From NCBI GenBank assembly GCA_907163375.1, contig CAJQUW010003451.1, positions 1 through 64,000 of the forward strand: a stretch of DNA of 64,000 nucleotides, given 5' to 3'. The stretch is from Prostheceraeus crozeri (lineage: Eukaryota; Platyhelminthes; Polycladida; Euryleptidae). This document shows, in pieces, positions 12,452 through 23,138 of the stretch. The position numbers were made by a program, and so were the translations under genes. How positions within the stretch are numbered: the first letter of the stretch is position 1; every line of letters begins with the position of its first letter. The notes under the pieces were generated by a model. That model was not told the DNA's origin and did not search any database. It worked only from the letters and a program-made list of their open reading frames with translations.

Positions 12452-13096
12452 ATTAACTGTTTTCTATCCCTTATTGAAAGTGCTGTAAATCCGAGGCTTT
12501 GATAGATATGGTATGGATATTATGGCTTTGTGTCTATAACGATGTATATTAATGAAAAAAAGAAGTTTGCCAACTTATCTAACTATGAAATTTTTCATCT
12601 TTTTTTAAATCTAAAATGCACCGGTTAGCGGAGAATCAGCCAATATTAAAACCGAATAATTGATTTATTATTATTATTGCTAGTTTCTCTTTCATCAAAG
12701 CAGAAGCCCCAACAATTCGCACATGCATAATTAGAGAGAGGACATACCGAAACTAGGATATACTACTCCATGCGGCACACAGCTGCACGATTCGTATACG
12801 ATTCAAACTTTTTGCGAGTCAGAATTTGTGTCGCACACCAAAAGCAGTATCACACATTGGTCCGCGTGAATTGAACATGAGCAAATAAGAGGGGGAGAAC
12901 AAATACAGGTGAGCAAGTAAGTGATGCGAGTGGCAAGGCCAAACACACGGGAAATCTTGGCAAACCGACACAAAATACAGATTGCGCTCGCTCCGCAAAG
13001 GAGGTCATAGACAGCAACAGACATTACGTAATACTAATTGACTATACACTCAGACAACGAAAACAAGGCAAGGAAGAAATATAGGTAGACAATTAA

Positions 13097-16059
13097 CCCT
13101 TTCAGTCCTACCGTATCATATATGATACATTTCAAGTTTGCTTCTGTTTATCATGTAAAAAGGTAAAATAACTGAATTGCATCATTGATTTAGAAAGACC
13201 ATTTACTAAGGAACTTAGTTATAATAGCAGTTGCCAAAATCTGACGCCATGTCAGATTTGTCAGTAATTTGAATTTCGACATTTTCGAAAAAAATCACAG
13301 ACGCTTTGTCGGTTGTCCCGTAGTAGCACTTAAATTAATTATTTATCAAAATATAAAATCAGGCATGTGTATGAAAGCATAAATTAGTTATCGGCATCGT
13401 TATAAAATGTTTGTCATCTAAACATTCTAAGAAGTTTGAATTTTTGTTCGTGTATCATGTATGATACATCCGGACTCAACGGGTTAAATATCATTGATTT
13501 CTGATCTCTGTGTCAAGTACATATAAAAGCATCGTCCGTCTCTCAACAGAAGAGAGGAACTCAGTCAGTGGCAAAGACCGTAGTAATAAAAGTTATTCAA
13601 AGCCTTACAGCAAATTGCGGTTCAGCTATCTCAACTGCAATATTACATTGTTTGGAAACAGTTGTCAGATATCTTCTACGGATTTTTCATGAACACCGTC
13701 ATAGCATCCTGTCGCTCCTCTCTGATTGGATGTTTTGAATTTACTGCGATGTTTTGAGTTTTACCATGAACTCTATCCATCAAACACACTGAAAGGAAGT
13801 AGCTATTTGAAGTCGTGTCTTGAAAGTAATTCACTCTGAACTCATATACTGACATTTGAAGAGATGAACTGTGACGTCGAATACAGAATCAACCGTTTTG
13901 GCCGTCGAATTCGTACGTTCGTAGTTATTCTGATGCGGATGTTTCTGAGCCTGAAATTGATAGTGATGCCGACGACTGTCCTTTCGAATCTGAGTCAGAC
14001 AGTGACGACTCATCTAGCGAAACTGGTGACCCTGCTGTTGCAACATCGAGTGGGAGTTTACAAGGTCGATTATCTACCAATTCAAAAAATGACTATACAT
14101 GGAATAGTGCACGTGCTCCTCTGGTCGACGTTCCCTTTACTGCAGAAGGATCTAATGAAAACCGCGAAACTGTACTGCGTCAGACAATCGAATATTTCAA
14201 AACCTATTTCATACCAGGCCTTTTTTCCTATATTTCTAAACAAACAAACCTATACGCACAGCAGCAAAATCAATCGTTTGAAACATCACCAGAAGAAATT
14301 GAAGTGTATGTCGGAATTTTGATCAAAATGGGCGTCGTAAACTTACCAAGGTACAGACTTTTCTGGTCAGATGAGTTTCGCTTTCCTGGAGTTGCAGATC
14401 GCATGTCACGCGATCGTTTCTTCTTATTGAATAAATTCATTCATTTTGCGGACAACAATGACATCGTGATGGACCGAAATAGTGATGAATTTGACCGACT
14501 CTTCAGGTCAGAACATTGCTCGAATTCATTCGTCGATCATGCTTGAAATAGGAGCCTCTACAACACCAAAGTGTCGACGAGCAAATCATACCATTTAAAG
14601 GTAAAACCAGTCTGAAGCAATACTTGCTGAAAAAACCTCATCGTCGGGGTTTCAAAGTTATTTCTCGAAATGGAGTGGATGGATTTACACATGATTTCTA
14701 CTTTTATGATGGCTCGCCTTGAAATTGAGATCGTCATCATCTGGATATCAGCCTGTTGATATGGTTCTGAAAGTGTGCGAAATGCTACCTCGCCATGCAA
14801 ACCATATAGTATATTTTGACAATTTTTTCAATTTCATTGAACTTCAGATTATGTTGAAGAGAGACTTCGGTATAGAATCAGCTGGTACATTGCGAGCCAA
14901 TCGTCTGCGTGGATGTCCTTTGAAATCGGAAAAGGAGCTTCAGACTACGGGTCGTGGTTCGTTTGATTGCCGTCAAGAAAAGAAAACAAATATTTCTATC
15001 GTCGCTGGTTCGACAACAGATCAATTCAGCTGAGTTCTTCTTATGTTTCAGTTGACCCGATAACAAATGTTCAGCGATTTGATCGAAAGGCAAAGCAGAG
15101 GGTTCAAGCGCCATGTCCTGCGATTGTCACTCATTACAATCAACTTATGGGTGGTGTCGATAAATTCGACATGCTGATGTCACTTTATCGCTGCGATCAT
15201 AAAACCAGGAAATTTTACAAACCTATCTTCTTTTGGAGTATCAACCTGTATCTAGTAAACGCTTGGATTCATTACAAAAGAGATTGTGATCAACTTGATT
15301 TTGCGGCAAGAGGTCGATTAGATCTTTTGTCGTTTTCTGCGAAGGTGTCAAACTCATTATGTCTCTAAGGTAAGACACCCGAAATGCTCAGCACCCCACG
15401 AAAGCGAGGTCGGCCATGCAGAGTCGGGAACGGAGCAATTTCTCCAGCAAAAAACACGACGTCGTTCTGCCATCATACCTCAAACTGACATTCGATCCGA
15501 TCAGGTCGCTCATTGGCCGGAGATGGTGACGGCTGACCAAAGACAGCGGTGCAAAGTTTGCCATACATTGACTCAGACAAGATGTGAGAAATGTACTATA
15601 TTTCTGTGCATTCGACCAAATCGCAATTGTTATAAACATTTTCACAATATGTAAATAACTTAGTGAACTAACCTTATTTTTCATCATTTTCTGATGAAAA
15701 GTAGTGTTTTTTTTGGTTGAATTTGTTTGTTCAGTTGAATTATAGCCTAAACTTCATTTATGAATTTTCACCTTTATTGCGGAGATACAATGATATAACT
15801 CAAAAATAGTTTGCAAATAATAAAAACATGTAACAATAACAAATTTCTTCTCAAACTCATAGATTGACTTTTAAAACTGGAATTTATGTAAAGATCCCGT
15901 TGAGTCCGGATGTATCATATATGATACATGGTCCTAACTCGTAACTAAAATCACAAAAACGTTTTCTCTATTCAAATGATGTTATTTGAGGTATAAGAAG
16001 ACTATCTCTGAGTAGAAAGATTTTTTTCAAAGAAAATAAAGGTTGCCGGACTGAAAGGG
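13097..16059 (+). mobile_element. piggyBac-type element 1, complete copy
   Basis: TTAA precedes (13093-13096) and follows (16060-16063) the element. The ends CCCTTTCAGTCC and GGACTGAAAGGG are exact inverted repeats, the hallmark of piggyBac transposons. Length is 2963 bp. Palindromes built on GTATCATATATGATAC occur at 13113-13128, 13451-13468 and 15911-15928. The second and third are each joined to a TCCGGACTCAACGGG-type word in opposite orientation, forming inner subterminal repeats. The transposase inside is broken. Confidence 0.92.
13864..15654 (+). pseudogene. piggyBac transposase 1, copy 1, multiply broken
   Basis: This has the same architecture as the copy at 23905-25695 but with one additional defect: a base missing near 13930 breaks the N-terminal frame that is intact in the other copy. 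A further one-base expansion lies in the A-run near 15452. Recognisable parts in order are the acidic N-terminus, the core (LPRYRLFWSDEFRFPGVADR), a first-Asp motif SVDEQIIPFKG near 14570, a second-Asp motif VYFDNFFNF near 14815, a third-Asp motif MGGVDKFDMLMSLYR near 15150, and a C-terminal Cys/His finger ending at 15654. It cannot encode a full-length protein. Confidence 0.85.
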
Positions 16060-16063
16060 TTAA

Positions 16064-17480
16064 ATGAAAGAGGATAAAAAAAGACAAATGTTAAACATGT
16101 ACATTAGAAATACTCTATGCAAACGGCAAACACAATAATACGGAAAATTAGATATTGTAGTTTCGAATGCTCCAAACAAGAATCATAAAATGATATAATT
16201 ACTCAGTTTTAAGATAATGTCATCGTCAATGACAGCTAGGAATAGAAATTTTCTAGAGATAGTCTTTACATCCAACCTAAAGGAGCACAGCTTCCCATTT
16301 GCACCATGCGAGAACGGAGTACATTCAAAAGATCACAAAATCATACATATCCAAGGGAAGCTATGTAATTATTAAATATCTCTATTAAATTATCCAAATT
16401 TTCGTCGATAAACTGACAACCTGCTGAAAGGAGCAGTGTCGAACATCTCGCGATTTTATCAAATACCGGTACGCAGACATTCAGGGCAATGATTTTATTG
16501 AATGTTGATCAAGTACGGAGTTTCATGATTTTACTGTACATGCACTATATATTTCACATGTAAATATTTTCTATTTCTAAATTGCACTGTTCCGTCCAAC
16601 ACTTTGGTATCGTCATATCGAATAAAATACGAAGTTCACAAAGATTCAGACAGAATCCATGCATGAGAATTTAAATATGGAAATTTTGTTTTTTGAATAT
16701 CCATTAACCGCACTCTATTAACTTGCATATTACCCAATCGCACCAATACAATCATCAATATAATTTCTTGAAATTTGAAATCAATAACTTCTCATTATTT
16801 GTCTTTTCATTAAAATTAGGCTATTATGTTTTAAAATTTAACGAATAGGACTATTTGAAAGTTGTCAAGATATAAGCAGACTCATTGACAGCTGGCGCAC
16901 GATAGATGAATAGATATTTCATTCCAAAACTATTTGGTAAGCTTCAGCAACTATATAATAATGCCAAGCAGAGATTGAGTCATATGCAGTTAGTTTTGAC
17001 AAGATGACGGACCCAGGTGCATGCGATCTTTCTTTTTTTGCAAAATGATGTCATGATGGCATGTGAATGCCATCTTGTATAATAAAGAGAAATATCACTT
17101 ACACCTGGGTAATTCTGCTTATTCAAAACTATATATAAAAATAATTTCGTGAAATATAACTTATGCAGTTGATCATTTATTTTTAGCAACCCCTACATTT
17201 GCAGAAAATAATTCTCTTTACTACTAGGCCTAAAATGAAAAGAAATTAGACATCTCACCTGTAAGCTCGCAATTGATGACATCAATCGTTGGAACACATT
17301 TTGAGATCATATGCATCGGAGTCCAGACTACGTGAAAATGCCGATCATGAGATGATTTTCAAAGATCTGTTTTTGTCAGTGAACAATGTCGGAGATAAAG
17401 TCGCTAAATATGAAGAGTGAATCAAATCACAAAATGTTTTGTAAGATGACAAAGGCATAAGTTTAATCACGGCAACTGCC
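16064..17480. other. No recognisable feature
   Basis: AT-rich and without long frames. A CTCACCTGTAAG word near 17257 resembles a minus-strand splice donor, but the frames upstream of it are closed. Confidence 0.45.
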
Positions 17481-17739
17481 TATGTCTGCAACTTGAAAAG
17501 ATCCATAAATGACTTCTGCGAATTGATTGTGAAGGTCGAACAGCGGTAACAGATTTGAATTTCCTCTAAATGTCCAAAGAAGCAAATGGTGATCGAGGCA
17601 TCGTTTTAAAAAGTTGGGTAGTACTTTTGATCGTAGGCAGTAAACTGTTTCACAGGACACGAATCTAAGATTGATGCGCTGCGCAAGTAGAATATGAATG
17701 ACTCCATGACCTCTGCATCCTTTCTCGCTGTCATGTGAT

Positions 17740-17995
17740 GATTGAGACACCTCGATTGAAGGTCGCTAAATATCAGTAGCCCAGCAGGCGGGAACACGGA
17801 AATATTTTGTGCGCGCGATTCTCCTTTACTCGCGCAGCACAAGTAACATGAAATGATGTTCGCGAGCGATATCGTTTCTCCCTGTCATTGTCATGTGAAT
17901 GAGGCGCGTCGATTGAAGGTCGCTAAATAGCCCGGGTGGGCGTATGGAAATAATTTGCGCGCGCAGTTCTCCTTCAGTAATGAAATGTGAGGTTT
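17740..17995. repeat. Imperfect direct repeat, two units
   Basis: CGATTGAAGGTCGCTAAAT followed by a GGAAATA word, a GTGCGCGCG-type run and TTCTCCTT occurs twice, ~150 bp apart (17752-17830 and 17909-17978). The minus-strand frames at 17606-18233 run across the units and look repeat-derived. Confidence 0.55.
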
Positions 17996-18257
17996 GCGTC
18001 GGAAGACATACATAAAAAGGATCAACTGGAGTGCGTTCTTCTGATATTGAACTATTGCAATTGCAATAAATGCAAAAAAGTACAGAAATTTTGATTTCAT
18101 AATAGTATATCATATCATGCGAAACAATTATGATTTCATGAATCAAATTTTTAAGAAATTTATGGGGAGAAATTTTTGATGCATTTTTACGCAGGATATG
18201 CATAAAGATCAATTTGTTTTCGAAGATGAACATTAGTAGAGTTTACAAAAACTATTT

Positions 18258-18522
18258 AGGAAATAGACAGCAAGAAGTGAGTGAGGGAGAGAGAAGATGA
18301 ACGAGAGAAGAGATATGACGAAGAGAGGGAGAGAACAAGAAGATAAAGAAGAGAAGTGAGGAGAGACAAGAAATGGAAGAGGAAGATAAGTGAGTAGAAA
18401 GAGAAGAAAAAGGAGATGGCTGATGTGAGAGCAAGGATGGAAAGGAATTAAGAAATGCGAGGAAGGAAAGAAGAGAGAGTAAGGGAGAGGACGAGGTAGA
18501 AAAGAAATCAAAATGAAAGTTT
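18258..18522 (+). repeat. Polypurine (GA-rich) tract, ~265 bp
   Basis: The plus strand is almost entirely A and G, built of GAGAGA, AAGAAG and GGAGAG words with scattered T. This leaves open, meaningless Ser/Pro/Leu/Phe-rich frames on the minus strand. Such homopurine tracts can adopt triplex (H-DNA) structure and are replication-fragile; that property is known for the class and is not shown here. It lies within block C, 480 bp from the deletion breakpoint. Confidence 0.85.
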
Positions 18523-19000
18523 AAAATTTGTCTTTACATAGTCATTCATGACAATTCTCTGCATAGAAATAGTCCTTTATATAATCCTTACTTATCCTAG
18601 TACTTATTGTTCCTATACTTGCCTTCTGATCTAAATGGACAACCTTTGACTTGATGGAAGGCCTACTTGATTTCGATAGTACGACCACAATTTTTAAAAT
18701 AATGCAAAAATATTTAATTCACCGCAATGTCAGGATTAGCCTGAATTTTCCATTATAAAGTGTAATATGCTACATCACATGATCCGAAGGCGGAGCAGCG
18801 AATAGAACTGAGGTACGTGGTCAGAGACTGACAAGCGGCTGTAAAAAGTTTATCAGTGTATGAGCATTATTAGAACGAATAACACCGAAAATAAGTCAAG
18901 AACACCACTTTCCTGTATAAGATCCAGTCTCTTTTTGTTTCTTTTCCAGCTTGCATAATGAAAGAATGCAATGTTTTTGTTGATAACTTTCCGACCATTT

Positions 19001-21729
19001 AAGTTTTCTGTGCCTTGCGCGCACACGCTCGTAGACGATGCTCACAATTGCGAAGGCCATAATAGAAGTGCATCTATATAGGCCTACATGCTAGTTTTTA
19101 ACTTCGATAGCGATTATAACGAATTATAAGGAAACATTTGTCCTTGATAGCAAGTGAATTGAGAAAAATCTTTTCAAGAAATCGGTCTTCGCTTGCAACA
19201 CTTGGTTGTTTTTGCTTCTTGCATTAGTGGGCGGAGTGACGAGTCCTCAGGCTTTTTGCCTTACTTTTGAAATTTGAAAGCGATTATGACGAATTATTAG
19301 GAAACATCGGTAACACAAAATCAATATGATTAATATCAATAGTAATGAGTATTATCCATATATGCAGGTCTACAAATTATTGTTAAGTATGAATTAACCC
19401 ATTTTTTCCCACTGTTCCCGTAGTGGGAACAAATAAAGAAACTTGTCTAGATCAATTATAAATCATCATGGGAACAATATTGACGCTGTATATTGTCGAT
19501 GTAAGGAACCTTTATCATAATGTGCATGTATTTGTTTCTATAGTTGATTATAAATATCAATTTGATCGGCGCGAAATTTGAATATTTGACTCATTATATT
19601 TTTCAAGATGGTTCGTCGAAAAACGTGAGTATTGTGACATTCTTTATATTGCGTAGAAAGTAACTAAATGATAAATCTACATCAGGATGCAATGGGTATT
19701 CGCTCTAATTTGTAATAATTGTATTTTCGAAATACCATTTTCCAAAAAATGCAACTGAATATTTTTGTTCCCGCAGCGGGAACAGTGGGCAAGGATACCC
19801 ACATGGTTTTTGACATATCTCAAATTACTTATCTGATTGGGAGCGCTGTTAACATGGACTGTAGTACTCACAGAATGTACAACAATCATCTTCATTATAT
19901 AAAAAAACCACAAAGAATAGACAGAACCAACAAGTGGAGTCAAAACAGTACGCGTGAATTGCATTTGAACCCGGGAGCTTCAGACTCAACACCGTTGACG
20001 AAATTGTGTCATTAGTGGAACATGACGATGACATTCACGCTGCATCGGTTAGCCATACTTCCACCATCTGATGGCGAGGAGTCGCAGGGAGACAGTGGTG
20101 ATGAAGATGTGATCGGATGTCATAACCTGGAAAATCTGACCGGACGCCAACTTTATGCCGAGGCTGATGCCATTGTCAGGGAAAGGTCCGGAACCAGTCG
20201 CTCTCTTAGCGATAATCTGCGTGATGAGGACGATGACGACGGAGAACCGGTGGCACCTCCCCCGAAAAGAAGAAAGATTGAAAGGAAGTGGGTGACGTCC
20301 GACATAAGCAACCCCTTGAATGATTTCTGCTTTGATCAAAGCGAACTTTCTACTGGTGATGAGGGCTTATGTCGATACCTAGCTGACATGACTATGAATT
20401 ATGCTCGCAGTAAAGGCGATCATGATTTTTTTGTAAATTATGAGGACATCCGCACTTTCATTGCGATTCTGGTGTTATCATTATTCTATGTCAGCATTCC
20501 ACGATGGCGGCTGTTTTGGCAGAATCCAAGTGAAACGTACAATGCATTTGTTGCTGAAGCTATGTCAAGAATACCTTCGAAACCATAAAGAAGTATTTAA
20601 CATTGCTGTGACAATGCATGCTTGGATCAGGATGACAAATATGCTAAGCTTAGACCATACTTCGCAATGCAGAATGAGCGCTTCCTGACTTATAGCAAGA
20701 TTTTGCTTCAAGAAAGTTTGTCTGTGGATGAAAGTATGGTGCCATACTTCGGAAAAACACGGATGTAAGCAGTACATCAAGGGGAAGCCGGTGAAGTTCG
20801 GCTATAAGATATGGTGTCTCTGCACTTCGCTGGGATATCTCATACAGTTTGAGCCATATCACCCGAGGCCACATCCATTGAATGGATTACCAATTGGTTG
20901 CAAGTATTGTGATTGATCAGCTGTCAGAGCTTCCGCCGATCCCCTACAAGATCTACGCAGATCGATACTTCAGTGGACTGCAACTTGCCGAAATTCTTCT
21001 GGAGAAAGGCTACACCGGCACAATAATGGCAAACAGGATTGAAAAATGCCCATTGAAACCTATGAAAAAGGAACCACATGGCTCCATTGATTACAGGAAG
21101 GACCGAAGCACCAACGTACTTTGTGCAGAGTGGCAAGATAACACCACAGTCACAATGGTTAGCACTGTTGACGGGATAGAACCCATAACAAATGCTACAC
21201 GATGGGACAACTCGGCTAAGAAGAAAATCAGTGTTCCTCAGCCGTCACTGATCAAGAAATACAACGAGAATATGGTGGGTGGAGTTGACCGGCTCGATCA
21301 AAACGTGTCATATTATCGGGTTGGAATTAGATCAAAAAAGTGGTACTTTCAGTTGATTGCCTTCGGCATTGATGCTGCAGTTCAAAACTCATGGCAGCTC
21401 TACAGAAAAGAGCCAGGAAATAAAGAGGATGGTCTAGGCTTCAGACGAAAGATAGTGCAAGCTTATCTTTTGGCAGCGAAAATCAGACAACAATACAAAA
21501 CGCGAAGGAATCCGAAAAAGATCGCCAGTTCCTGAGACAATTCACTATGATAACAGGAATCACCACATAACTCATGCAGCGAATCAATCTCTCTGTGCTG
21601 TATGCAAGCGAAACTCGAGGAGCAAGTGCGCCAAATGTGACGTGAATCTACATAATGCATGCTGGAAAGACTTCCACGGCATTCTGTAACTCTTTGTGAA
21701 TTTCTGTAACCAACATTTTATAATGCGTT
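19001..21729. repeat. Duplication block D1
   Basis: Near-identical to 25822-28546. It holds piggyBac element 2 from its left end (TTAA 19394-19397, element start 19398) but stops 183 bp short of the right end, because the duplication breakpoint lies inside the element. Confidence 0.9.
19608..21688 (+). pseudogene. piggyBac transposase 2, copy 1, broken
   Basis: Compared with the copy at 26428-28506, this copy carries extra one-base insertions or losses near 20048, 20178, 20570, 20755 and 20902, nearly all in runs of identical bases. The protein is cut into several frames (20022-20588, 20728-20916, 20882-21535). Predicted exon 1 (19608-19624) and its 359-bp intron (19625-19983) are present as in copy 2. 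The last catalytic motif MVGGVDRLDQNVSYYR and the C-terminal finger to 21688 are readable. Confidence 0.8.
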
Positions 21730-22683
21730 TTTGAATATATTCTACAGTTATAGAGAATATAACTTGAATATATACTATAGTTATTTGCAAATAATAATAT
21801 TTGTTTTGATTTTGACTTTTGGTAGTTGGGTTTGATATCGCCTTTTCGGTAATCAACTAATCGCTGATTCAAATCGATTTCATAATGACAGTAAACGTTA
21901 TAGAAAAAGACATCCAGACTTTTCTATTCTCCTAAATGATCACTGTGAACTTCTTAGTGAAATTCGTTACGGAAAATACCATCATTCTCTATATTTCTAT
22001 GATAATATACAATCGCAATTTTCTCAGAACGCTAATTAAATCATCAAAAGAAAAATATATAGACAACTATTTGAAATATTACATCAGTTTAGCAAGATTT
22101 GTACTTCAATTTCAATAGTGAAGACATCGTTACGGAAAATTTATATAATGATTTTTAATGAAATAATCATAGATGTAGGCCTATATATATATTTATATAC
22201 GTCAGGTATTTCTGATGTGGTAATATGGATGTTTGTTTAAAGGTATAATGTCGCAGTTCTAAAGACTATTGTTGTTTATTGATCATTATGTGCTAAACCT
22301 TACAATGAAATTCGTTACGGAAAATACAATCATTATATAAGTAATACATTTCTAATAATAGATAACCACATTTTATTCAAAATACAACTTAAATTATCAA
22401 AAAAGTATATATACAACAATTTGAAATAGTACATATTAGTGCAGTAAGATATGTGCTTCAATTTCATAGTAAAGATATCGTTATGGAAAATACATTAACT
22501 GTTTTCTATCCCTTATTGAAAGTGCTGTAAATCCGAGGCTTTGATAGATATGGTATGGATATTATGGCTTTGTGTCTATAACGATGTATATTAATGAAAA
22601 AAAGTAGTTTGCCAACTTATCTAACTATGAAATTTTTCATCTTTTTTTAAATCTAAAATGCACCGGTTAGCGGAGAATCAGCC
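21730..22683 (+). mobile_element. Right-end remnant of the 4.8-kb transposon
   Basis: A duplicated fragment with the right terminal inverted repeat and all four right-end motif copies, but no left end and no transposase. It arose by segmental duplication and not transposition, since the copy continues seamlessly past the transposon end into flanking sequence. Confidence 0.85.
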
Positions 22684-23138
22684 AATATTAAAACCGAATA
22701 ATTGATTTATTATTATTATTGCTAGTTTCTCTTTCATCAAAGCAGAAGCCCCAACAATTCGCACATGCATAATTAGAGAGAGGACATACCGAAACTAGGA
22801 TATACTACTCCATGCGGCACACAGCTGCACGATTCGTATACGATTTAAACTTTTTGCGAGTCAGAATTTGTGTCGCACACCAAAAGCAGTATCACACATT
22901 GGTCCGCGTGAATTGAACATGAGCAAATAAGAGGGGGAGAACAAATACAGGTGAGCAAGTAAGTGATGCGAGTGGCAAGGCCAAACACACGGGAAATCTT
23001 GGCAAACAGACACAAAATACAGATTGCGCTCGCTCCGCAAAGGAGGTCATAGACAGCAACAGACATTACGTAATACTAATTGACTATACACTCAGACAAC
23101 GAAAACAAGGCAAGGAAGAAATATAGGTAGACAATTAA

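Larger units (their letters stand above)
7823..12641 (+). mobile_element. 4.8-kb DNA transposon with AATA target duplications
   Basis: The left end begins GGTTGATTCTCCGCTAA and continues to a GCGGTGCA word. The right end is its reverse complement with two substitutions. AATA occurs immediately outside both ends (7819-7822 and 12642-12645), a 4-bp target-site duplication. The single gene (9372-11629) encodes a broken transposase. A 4-bp duplication fits the Sola superfamily among others, but I cannot assign it from sequence alone. Seven copies of a 15-bp motif sit mirrored near the two ends. The right ~950 bp was later caught in the tandem duplication and reappears at 21730-22683. Confidence 0.85.
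15782..19000. other. Block C: present only in duplication copy 1
   Basis: This 3219-bp block is missing between B2 and D2. It begins with the last 278 bp of piggyBac element 1, including the right terminal repeat and TTAA. The block is therefore ancestral and was deleted from copy 2; it did not insert into copy 1. The deletion joint at 25821/25822 shows no shared bases. No convincing gene is seen inside. Confidence 0.85.
11687..21729. repeat. Tandem duplication, copy 1 (~10.04 kb)
   Basis: Copy 1 is B1 (11687-15781), a unique block C (15782-19000) and D1 (19001-21729). B and D recur almost identically at 21730-25821 and 25822-28546. The B2 start joins D1 directly at 21729/21730 with at most one base of shared sequence, as in a simple head-to-tail duplication. 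The unit cuts through the 4.8-kb transposon on its left and through piggyBac element 2 on its right. Confidence 0.9.

Noticed and set aside
12803..13024. 73-residue Cys-rich minus-strand frame, repeated at 22845-23066
   Set aside because: It appears twice only because of the tandem duplication; no splice context, family signature or upstream promoter.
18233..18511. Minus-strand Ser/Pro/Leu-rich frames
   Set aside because: Read off the pyrimidine strand of a polypurine tract; no real coding signal.
21584..21872. Frames crossing the D1/B2 junction
   Set aside because: Chimeric reading frames created by the duplication breakpoint at 21729/21730.
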